This document shows positions 1 through 6,486 of a stretch of DNA of 7,500 bases, piece by piece. Below the pieces are notes generated by a model, which was not told the DNA's origin, did not search any database, and was given only the letters and a program-made list of their open reading frames with translations. A program made the position numbers and the translations under genes. This DNA is from JBFWIL01 sp050256015 (GTDB lineage: Bacteria > Bacteroidota > Bacteroidia > Bacteroidales > Prolixibacteraceae): NCBI GenBank assembly GCA_050256015.1, contig JBFWIL010000128.1, positions 1 through 7,500 on the forward strand, read 5' to 3'. How positions within the stretch are numbered: the stretch's first letter is position 1; the number at the start of each line of letters is the position of its first letter.

Positions 1-2
1 AC

Positions 3-890
3 TGCTGGATGAAACAGGAATGGGATACTGTACCTGAAATGGAGAGCAGGCTTTCCTATGACCGTCTGGTGGCCGAAATTATCCGGTTAAATCCGGCAAA
101 AAAACGGTTTTCCTCTTCCGGTGTCACGGCCATGCAAGTGTTCCAGCGCATTGCAGCCGTATTGATTCTTCCGGTCTTGTTGCTGGCCGGTTATTTTCTG
201 ATACGTGACCAGTCTGAAATGGCCAGGTATTCCGAGATCATCGTTCCAAAAGGACAGAAGTCGGAACTTATGCTGCCCGACAGCACACATATCTGGCTGA
301 ATTCAGGAAGTCGTCTTCGCTACCCGGTAAGGTTTTTGGGAAAAAGGAGGGAAGTTTATCTGAGCGGGGAGGCTTATTTTGAAGTGGAAAAAGATCAGAA
401 CAGACCTTTTGTCGTTCATGCGGCTTCGCTGGCCGTTCATGTTCTTGGAACGAAATTTAATGTCAGGGCTTATCCGGATGATCAGGATATGGAGACCGCC
501 CTGCTGGAAGGAAAAGTAAAGCTTATGCTTGACCATTCACAGGAACAGGATGCGGGTATTGAATTGAGTCCCGGAGATTTGCTGCTGTATTCCGGGAAGA
601 CCGGAATAGTAAAAAAGGAAGGTTTTGTACCCGATGAAGTGGTTGGCTGGAAAAACAACCGGTTGATTTTCCGGGATGACACTTTCGACAAGCTGGTGGC
701 AAAAATCGAACGCTGGTATAATGTCCGGATCAGCTATGATCGGAGGCTTTTCCAGAACAAACGGTTAACGGTTGAACTGGCTGAAGGAGAAAGCCTGGAG
801 CGGTTGTTTGAAATTATTGGCAAAGCAATTTCCGTGGAATATGAAATTGATAAACAAGAGATAAAAATCCGTCCTAAAATGAAGCATTAG
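3..890 (+). CDS. FecR-family anti-sigma factor (5' end probably outside window)
   Basis: This is an inner-membrane anti-sigma factor expected to hold an ECF sigma factor inactive until a SusC transporter signals. Counting from the Met at base 9, residues 1-47 are the cytoplasmic sigma-binding side and about 48-65 are one hydrophobic membrane helix. Residues 74-173 are the periplasmic FecR domain, with the family stretches LPDSTHIWLNSGSRLRYP, YLSGEAYFEVEKD and VLGTKFNVRAYPDD. Residues 218-288 are a DUF4974-like C-terminal domain. The frame is open to the left edge (Cys-Trp before the Met), and the CWMKQEW context resembles the middle of the N-terminal domain in relatives. The membrane helix also sits closer to the N-terminus than is usual in Bacteroidota FecR proteins. 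I therefore infer that some tens of residues are missing, although a start at base 9 cannot be excluded. The ECF sigma gene normally lies immediately upstream and is not visible. The susC-like gene begins 94 bases after the stop. Confidence 0.93.
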   Translation, partial: CWMKQEWDTVPEMESRLSYDRLVAEIIRLNPAKKRFSSSGVTAMQVFQRIAAVLILPVLLLAGYFLIRDQSEMARYSEIIVPKGQKSELMLPDSTHIWLNSGSRLRYPVRFLGKRREVYLSGEAYFEVEKDQNRPFVVHAASLAVHVLGTKFNVRAYPDDQDMETALLEGKVKLMLDHSQEQDAGIELSPGDLLLYSGKTGIVKKEGFVPDEVVGWKNNRLIFRDDTFDKLVAKIERWYNVRISYDRRLFQNKRLTVELAEGESLERLFEIIGKAISVEYEIDKQEIKIRPKMKH

Positions 891-905
891 AATGAAAAAG
901 AAAAA

Positions 906-936
906 CGGGTAGGTCTGCGCCAACATACACTACCCG
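906..936 (+). other. Stem-loop between fecR and susC
   Basis: A perfect 7-bp inverted repeat (CGGGTAG at 906-912, CTACCCG at 930-936) encloses a 17-base loop in the 94-base spacer before the SusC ATG. No T-tract follows, so it is not a standard intrinsic terminator. It could be an mRNA processing or stability element, a partial attenuator, or a DNA operator for the susCD promoter. The pairing is seen directly and the role is unknown. Confidence 0.4.
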
Positions 937-984
937 CAATTCTTACGTGTAAACAAAGTGTTTAACGAAAAACTAAACAAATTT

Positions 985-3900
985 ATGAAAAAATTTAAGA
1001 ACAAGTGGTTTGCCGGAGAGTATTCCCGGCACCTAAAGCTATTGCGTATCATGAAACTAACCCTGATTTTAACCTTGACAGGTCTGATGACCTATGCTTC
1101 CAGTTCTTTTTCACAGAATTCGAAGCTGTCCATAAATCTGGTTCAGGCCACGATGATGGATATTTTTAATGAGATTGAAGCGCAAACCGATTACAAGATT
1201 GCCTATAACAGCAACAATCTGGATGCCTCGGCAAAAACCGACCTGAGAGTCAACAATAAAACAGTAAAAGAAGTTCTGGATATGATTTTGGAACCTTCCA
1301 GACTGAAGTACGAGTTGGTGGGCCGTTACATTGTGATCACCGATCGGGCAGACGGAAGTGTTCTGGTCGATTCAGGTCAGCAACAGATATCCAGACTAAC
1401 CGGGAAAGTGACCAGTCAGGATGGGCAACCCATTCCCGGTGCCACTGTGTTGGTTAAGGGAACCAGCATGGGGACCATTACCGATTCTGACGGAAATTTT
1501 GTATTAAACGATGTGCCTTCCGATGCTACTCTTGTTTTTTCATTTGTCGGAATGAGAACTTCCGAAGTTTTTGTTGAAGGCAGGAGTGTGGTCAACGTTC
1601 GGCTCGAAGAAGAAACCATCGGTATTGAAGAAGTGGTGGCGATTGGTTATGGTACGATAAAAAAGCGGGACCTGACCGGAGCAGTGCAGTCGGTCAAGAG
1701 TGACGAGATCGTCATGGCTCCCACGGGAAATGTGATGGAAGCTCTGCAGGGAAAGGTTGCCGGTTTGAATATATCAAGATCTTCCGGACGTGCCGGCGCT
1801 GAAGTAAATATGACTTTGCGTGGCATGCGTTCCATTAACGGCAGCAATACCCCTTTGTTTATTATTGACGGTGTGGAAGGAAATTATTCGGATATCAATC
1901 CCAATGACGTGGAGTCTATTGAGGTTTTGAAAGATGCTTCTTCAACGGCTATTTACGGTTCTGCGGGAGCAAACGGTGTGATTATCATCACTACCAAAAC
2001 CGGGAAAAAAGGAAAAGTCAATATTAATTTTGATGCTTATTACGGGATCAATGGTATGCTGCAGTTCCCCTCCGTTCGTATGGGTGATGACTATATTGAA
2101 CTGCGCAGGCAGGCCAATCTGACCACCGGTGCCTGGTCGGCTGGCGATCCTGATTCAAAGATTTTTTCGAATGACGAATGGAATGCCATTCAGAATAATC
2201 AGTGGGTTGACTGGTTTGATCTGGGAACCCGTAACGGAGCCCTTCAAAACTATTCTTTTTCCATGTCCGGGGGAAATGAAAAAACCTCCGGGTATTTTTC
2301 TGTGAACTATTACAATGAAGAAGGTATTCTTACTAATGATGACAATACCCGTTATTCTTTTCGTGCCAATGTGGAACACAAGGTAAATGACTGGCTGAAG
2401 GGAGGATTGAATGTATTGGGAGCATTTACCGACAGGAACGAAAGGAAAGGGCAGTATTTTACCCGGGTGCTTTCTCTCATGCCTCTTGGAACTCCTTTTA
2501 ATGAAGACGGTTCGGTGAATCCGTTTCCACTGGCCGGAGATACGCAGTTAAGTCCGATTGCCGATATGGCAGAAAACCAGTATACCAATAATTATCACAT
2601 ACTGGGCGTTAATCCAACTGCATTTATCGAAATAACCCCGGTTAAGGGGTTGTCTGTCAAGTCTGTGCTGAGTTCCTATCTTAATTATTCCCGTCAGGGA
2701 CTGTACAAGGGAGCTCTTTCTGCAGACGGTTACGGAGAAGGTAAAAGCTCTGCCCAGGTAGTCAATGACAACAAGTACAATTACAAATGGGAAAACATCA
2801 TCAATTACAGTTTCGACATTAACGGCGAACATAATTTTGTTTTGACCGGTGTAACCAGCTGGGCAAAAAATCAGCAGGAGAGTTCCAGTATTCTGGGGTA
2901 TGACCTGAGTTGGGACAAATATCTCTTTCATAACCTGGGGGCAACCGATCTGCAGAGCCGGGTGGCCTCTTCTTCGTTTATCAGAACCCAGATGATGTCG
3001 TATGTAGCCCGTGTAAACTATAATTACAAGGGACGCTACCTCTTTTCTCTTTCCAACCGTTGGGACGGAGCTTCCATTCTTGCTGAAGGAAATAAATGGG
3101 ATAGTTTTCCTGCCGCCTCTGTGGCCTGGAGGATTAGTGACGAATCTTTTATGGCTAATGCTGTGAACGTCGATAACCTGAAATTGCGTGTTGGATACGG
3201 GGTTACCGGTAACGCCGGAGCAGAAGCCTATGCCACGTTGAATTTCGGAGTGGCCGGTTCCAATCTGGCCTTCCAGGATACGCCGGCGCCGTATTATATG
3301 TTTTCCAGGAATATCGCGAATACGAACCTGGGATGGGAAAAATCATACAACTGGAATGTAGGCGTCGACCTGAATATGTATAGAAACAGGCTGAATGTTA
3401 CCCTGGATGCTTATCAGACAGACACAAAGGACATTTTGTTCCAGCGGAATCTTCCTGCTTCCACCGGTGGTTACCGGACCAGCAATTACACCATTTGGGA
3501 GAATGTTTGTGAAACACAAAACCGGGGTGTTGAAGCTGTGATTAACTCGGTCAATGTCCGGAATAATGACTTTGTCTGGTCGTCTACATTGACCTTTGCA
3601 GCGAACCATGAGGAGATAACCGAGTTTACCAGCGATGATCCGGTAACTAACGGTGACTATTATCTGGTAGAAGGAGAACCCATCAATTCCTATTACGATT
3701 ATAAGTATCTGGGAATATGGCAGGAAAATGAAGCTACTGAAGCTGCGAAATACAATCGGGTTCCCGGTGATGTAAAAATACTGGATGTATATGATGATGA
3801 TCAATATACCACAGCCGACAGGGTTGTACTGGGTTCTCCCACTCCGAACTGGACTGCAGGGTTTTCAAATACCTTTGAATACAAGGGCTTTGATCTGACC

Positions 3901-4323
3901 TTATTCCTGGAAGCCCGTTGGGGACAATTGATGGAATACGGAATCCTTGGCTGGTATAATCCTGACGGAACAGGGAACGGACCTGCCATCTGCGATTACT
4001 GGACCCCTGAGAATCCCGGAGGCCGTTTCCCTAGACCTAATGCATCTTACGGACGATTTGCCAACCTCCCTCTTGGATCGACCAGTCTTATGTATATCGA
4101 TGGTTCTTATGTCAAGCTGAAAAATATCACACTGGGTTATTCGCTTCCGAAATCAATTCTCAGCAAACTGGATCTTTCTAAAGCCAGATTTTATGTGACT
4201 GCAGCCAATCCGTTTATTTATACCAAAAGCAAATATCTGGAAGATTATGATCCGGAACGCGGTGGTGCAGATGAGTTCCCCTTGGCCAGACAAATTGTAT
4301 TCGGAGTTAACCTTTCTTTCTAA
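985..4323 (+). CDS. SusC-like TonB-dependent outer-membrane transporter with STN domain
   Basis: This gene encodes a 1112-residue outer-membrane transporter that should import oligosaccharides using TonB/ExbBD energy, in complex with the SusD-like lipoprotein that follows. A long basic signal peptide (about 1-43, core MKLTLILTLTGLMTYA) leads into an STN domain (48-121), which is the signalling domain that contacts FecR. A CarboxypepD_reg-like beta-sandwich (138-210; LTGKVTSQDGQPIPGATV) comes next. The TonB plug (about 220-345) carries the hallmarks KKRDLTGAVQSV, LRGMRSINGSNTPLFIIDGV, VESIEVLKDASSTAIYGS and GANGVIIITTKTG. The rest is the beta-barrel, ending in a terminal Phe (FGVNLSF). The length is typical of the family. 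I chose ATG 985 because it follows an A-rich leader and gives a standard signal peptide. An in-frame GTG at 958 would add nine residues (MFNEKLNKF). No frameshift or internal stop is seen. The STN domain plus the upstream FecR imply ECF sigma/anti-sigma control. The substrate is not identifiable. Confidence 0.96.
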   Translation: MKKFKNKWFAGEYSRHLKLLRIMKLTLILTLTGLMTYASSSFSQNSKLSINLVQATMMDIFNEIEAQTDYKIAYNSNNLDASAKTDLRVNNKTVKEVLDMILEPSRLKYELVGRYIVITDRADGSVLVDSGQQQISRLTGKVTSQDGQPIPGATVLVKGTSMGTITDSDGNFVLNDVPSDATLVFSFVGMRTSEVFVEGRSVVNVRLEEETIGIEEVVAIGYGTIKKRDLTGAVQSVKSDEIVMAPTGNVMEALQGKVAGLNISRSSGRAGAEVNMTLRGMRSINGSNTPLFIIDGVEGNYSDINPNDVESIEVLKDASSTAIYGSAGANGVIIITTKTGKKGKVNINFDAYYGINGMLQFPSVRMGDDYIELRRQANLTTGAWSAGDPDSKIFSNDEWNAIQNNQWVDWFDLGTRNGALQNYSFSMSGGNEKTSGYFSVNYYNEEGILTNDDNTRYSFRANVEHKVNDWLKGGLNVLGAFTDRNERKGQYFTRVLSLMPLGTPFNEDGSVNPFPLAGDTQLSPIADMAENQYTNNYHILGVNPTAFIEITPVKGLSVKSVLSSYLNYSRQGLYKGALSADGYGEGKSSAQVVNDNKYNYKWENIINYSFDINGEHNFVLTGVTSWAKNQQESSSILGYDLSWDKYLFHNLGATDLQSRVASSSFIRTQMMSYVARVNYNYKGRYLFSLSNRWDGASILAEGNKWDSFPAASVAWRISDESFMANAVNVDNLKLRVGYGVTGNAGAEAYATLNFGVAGSNLAFQDTPAPYYMFSRNIANTNLGWEKSYNWNVGVDLNMYRNRLNVTLDAYQTDTKDILFQRNLPASTGGYRTSNYTIWENVCETQNRGVEAVINSVNVRNNDFVWSSTLTFAANHEEITEFTSDDPVTNGDYYLVEGEPINSYYDYKYLGIWQENEATEAAKYNRVPGDVKILDVYDDDQYTTADRVVLGSPTPNWTAGFSNTFEYKGFDLTLFLEARWGQLMEYGILGWYNPDGTGNGPAICDYWTPENPGGRFPRPNASYGRFANLPLGSTSLMYIDGSYVKLKNITLGYSLPKSILSKLDLSKARFYVTAANPFIYTKSKYLEDYDPERGGADEFPLARQIVFGVNLSF

Positions 4324-4416
4324 GCTGGCATAAGGAAGAAAGTGCAATTAATAATTTGAGAAAAATACATGAAACCACCATGAACAAAATGTTGCTCACA
4401 CCAGCAAATGTATATG

Positions 4417-4427
4417 TGGAAGTTCCA
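4417..4427. repeat. 11-bp palindrome in the susC-susD spacer
   Basis: The site is a perfect odd palindrome, TGGAA-G-TTCCA. It is too tight to make a stable RNA hairpin, so if it is functional it is more likely a protein-binding site than an RNA structure. It lies inside a 24-codon open frame (4380-4454) of unknown significance. The symmetry is seen directly and could be chance. Confidence 0.25.
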
Positions 4428-4473
4428 TGCGTTTATGTTCTAACAAAAAAATAAGCTTAATACGGAAGTTTCA

Positions 4474-4488
4474 CTCAATTAAATTGAG
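4474..4488. repeat. 15-bp palindrome 18 bases before the SusD start
   Basis: The site is a perfect odd palindrome, CTCAATT-A-AATTGAG, with its right edge 18 bases before the susD-like ATG at 4507. Such a site could be a dimeric regulator's operator. In the mRNA it could form a short AT-rich hairpin beside the translation initiation region. The AT-rich background makes such palindromes easier to obtain by chance, so a role is only suggested. Confidence 0.35.
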
Positions 4489-4506
4489 AAATAAACACAT
4501 GAAAAT

Positions 4507-6258
4507 ATGAAAACGAAAAATTGCATAATAAAAAGCTTGGCAGCAGCCGGGATCCTGCTGTTTGCCGGTTGTTCTATCGATGAATATAATCCTTCGGGCG
4601 GTCCCACCACCACAGAATATTACGCTAGTCCGGAAGGTTTCGGAGAACTGATCAATTCCTGTTATTTTCCTCTTACCCGCTCATGGACCGGTGGAGGAGA
4701 AGACTATGTGGTGTTTATGGCAGAATGCGGAACGGACCTTTGGACTTGTCCCCGTGGTGAAGGATGGATGAAGGAAGTATTTTACTATATGGGATTAAAT
4801 GGAGGGACCAATCATCTGAATGAAGGATGGCAGTCCAGTTATGAATCAATCAATTATTGCAACGCAGCCATTCATCTGGTTGAAGATGCAGGGTTTACCG
4901 ATCCGGACGAACGGGATGCCAAGGTAGCAGAAGCACATTTTTTAAGGGCATTTTTTAATTTCTTTCTGGTAGAACAATTCGGTGGGGTCTATTTGCCCCA
5001 GGTGGAAACAACGACTCCCATGACAGACATACCCCGTTCTTCTGTGTCGGAGTTTTATCAGTTGATATTTTCTGATCTGGAGTTTGCTATGCAACACCTT
5101 CCGAAGATCCAGACCGAGACAGGACGAGCTACATGCGGTGCAGCCTATCATCTTTATGCAAAGGCCTGCCTTCAATTTGCCACTTATGAGGAAGCAACAA
5201 ATAAAACCGAGCTGTATACGGCAGCGAAGAATGCTGCCCTGGAACTGATCAACAATCAGTCTTCATACGGCTTGCGACTTTACGATGATCCTTCCGAAGT
5301 GTTTGATGTGGTTAACAACAAGCAAAATGAAGAAGCGATTTGGGTGGCTACACATTCGCAGTATAGCACGTTGAACCCCAGGGGGTCAAAATACTGGAAC
5401 CGGGTTTTCAAGCAGTTTGGTTGCCTTCAGGACAACAACCAGTGCGGTATTGTTCACGGACTGGACGGGCCTTACGTTAAATTTGAGAAACGGATTATGC
5501 CCAGCCGGGCACTGCTGGATCTTTACGGGGAAAAAGACAGCAGGTATGCCGCCTTTTTCAGGGAGGAATACATTGCTAACGGAAACTATACCTGGTCTGA
5601 AGGCGACTGCGCCAAATTCGGAAAAGATCCGGCGGTATTTGCCGGTCAAAAAACAATTTCCCCGGGAGAACTGGGAATGCTGTTTACCCGTGATAACATT
5701 ACCGATCCCTTTTCGCTCAATTATGCCTGTCTGGACCGCGATCTCATTTATAATCCGGACGGGACGATCAACATCAATTATACCAACGTGGGGTATCCGG
5801 CCCTGAAGAAGTTTGAGGCTCCGGGTATGTATGCAGGAGAACTGCACAAGGCCTATTCCTGGGCAGATCATCTGGTGTATCGCCTGGCAGAGACTTATCT
5901 GCTGGCGGCGGAAGCTATGTTCCGTCTGGGAGATGCGCAGGGAGCAGCCACCTATTTCAATGTGGTCCGCAACCGGGCATGTACCGGGCATGACGGCAGT
6001 CTGAATGTTTCCGCTGGAGATATTGATGTGGATTTTATTCTGGCCGAAAGGGCAAGGGAACTGTGCGGGGAGTATACCCGTTTCATGGACCTGAAGCGGA
6101 TGGGGAAAACCGTGTTTGCCCAGTATATAAACAGCAATCCGGATATTCTGGCCCGCGGCCAGTTTGAGCCTGATACGCACATCCTGAGACCGGTTCCCGA
6201 GAAATCGGAACTGAATTATCAGAGTAATCCGGATGAATTTCAAAATCCCGGGTATTAA
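4507..6258 (+). CDS. SusD-like surface glycan-binding lipoprotein (RagB/SusD family)
   Basis: This 583-residue lipoprotein forms the lid over the SusC-like transporter and binds the glycan at the cell surface. It begins with a lipoprotein signal peptide (1-21, core LAAAGILLFAG) and acylated Cys22. The following SIDE places acidic residues just after the Cys, as in the surface-export signal of Bacteroidota lipoproteins. The N-terminal SusD-like region contains the TPR hallmark AEAHFLRAFFNFFLVEQFGGVYLP in two halves (about 141-164). The C-terminal SusD/RagB domain carries YRLAETYLLAAEAMFRLGD (458-476), FNVVRNRAC, LAERARELCGEYTRFMDLKRMG (512-533) and the family ending LRPVPEKSELN...QNPGY. Length is normal for the family. 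The ATG overlaps the stop of a 3-codon ATG-AAA-ATA-TGA frame starting at 4499, which is probably incidental. The 183-base gap from the susC-like gene is longer than usual, and the strong terminator at 6296-6359 ends the transcript. The ligand is unknown. Confidence 0.96.
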   Translation: MKTKNCIIKSLAAAGILLFAGCSIDEYNPSGGPTTTEYYASPEGFGELINSCYFPLTRSWTGGGEDYVVFMAECGTDLWTCPRGEGWMKEVFYYMGLNGGTNHLNEGWQSSYESINYCNAAIHLVEDAGFTDPDERDAKVAEAHFLRAFFNFFLVEQFGGVYLPQVETTTPMTDIPRSSVSEFYQLIFSDLEFAMQHLPKIQTETGRATCGAAYHLYAKACLQFATYEEATNKTELYTAAKNAALELINNQSSYGLRLYDDPSEVFDVVNNKQNEEAIWVATHSQYSTLNPRGSKYWNRVFKQFGCLQDNNQCGIVHGLDGPYVKFEKRIMPSRALLDLYGEKDSRYAAFFREEYIANGNYTWSEGDCAKFGKDPAVFAGQKTISPGELGMLFTRDNITDPFSLNYACLDRDLIYNPDGTININYTNVGYPALKKFEAPGMYAGELHKAYSWADHLVYRLAETYLLAAEAMFRLGDAQGAATYFNVVRNRACTGHDGSLNVSAGDIDVDFILAERARELCGEYTRFMDLKRMGKTVFAQYINSNPDILARGQFEPDTHILRPVPEKSELNYQSNPDEFQNPGY

Positions 6259-6295
6259 TCCGGCATCCTTCCCGGAAAAATGATCCGGCTAAGTT

Positions 6296-6359
6296 GAAAA
6301 TACGCCTGGAATATTGTCACAGAAAGACAGTTCTCTTTGGGCGTATTTTCTTTTTTTTT
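6296..6359 (+). terminator. Strong Rho-independent terminator after the SusD gene
   Basis: A perfect 11-bp stem (GAAAATACGCC at 6296-6306 with GGCGTATTTTC at 6340-6350) is followed directly by nine T residues (6351-6359). The 33-base loop is long, but its right part can fold again: 6320-6326 pairs with 6333-6339, with one A-C mismatch and one G-U pair, stacking against the outer stem. It starts 38 bases after the SusD stop and should end the fecR/susC/susD transcription unit, separating it from the hydrolase gene. Confidence 0.9.
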
Positions 6360-6388
6360 GTTATATTTCGTTTATATTTTTAATTTTC
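6357..6388 (+). promoter_or_regulatory. Candidate Bacteroidota-type promoter for the hydrolase gene
   Basis: A TTTG at 6357-6360 is followed after 20 bases by TAATTTTC at 6381-6388. This fits the Bacteroidota primary-sigma pattern (-33 TTTG, -7 TAnnTTTG) at normal spacing, with one mismatch (final G to C). It would start transcription near 6395, giving a 5' leader of about 90 bases. The -33 box overlaps the end of the terminator T-tract. The region is T-rich, so a chance match is quite possible. Confidence 0.4.
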
Positions 6389-6396
6389 AATGGTAA

Positions 6397-6415
6397 CTCA
6401 TGGAACTCGCATGAG
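6397..6415. promoter_or_regulatory. Dyad CTCATG-N7-CATGAG near the predicted transcription start
   Basis: Perfect 6-bp half-sites at 6397-6402 and 6410-6415 are separated by seven bases. They lie just downstream of the candidate promoter and about 72 bases before the hydrolase ATG. The position suits an operator or a small 5'-leader hairpin. Only the symmetry is seen and no regulator is visible in the window. Confidence 0.3.
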
Positions 6416-6486
6416 ATATAATCATCTTCCTGTTTGATAACTTTTTACGATGCTTGTTTCAACTTTTCATTTAAAACAACTGACCT

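Noticed and set aside
906..936. Stem-loop after fecR as an intrinsic terminator
   Set aside because: No run of T follows the 3' arm, and the 7-bp stem with a 17-base loop is weak for termination.
3343..3804. Minus-strand open frame of 153 codons opposite the SusC barrel
   Set aside because: It is a shadow of the barrel-coding region with low-complexity Ile-rich content and no family resemblance.
4345..4362. AATAATTTGAG as a -7 promoter element before the SusD gene
   Set aside because: The TA is out of register with TAnnTTTG, and no TTTG lies about 20 bases upstream.
5417..5806. Plus-strand open frame in another phase within the SusD gene
   Set aside because: It overlaps conserved SusD sequence in a different phase and has no upstream spacing or motif of its own.
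5386..6243. Long minus-strand open frame (285 codons) opposite the SusD gene
   Set aside because: It lies wholly within a clearly coding SusD gene, has no recognizable motif or signal, and its composition fits a codon-bias shadow.
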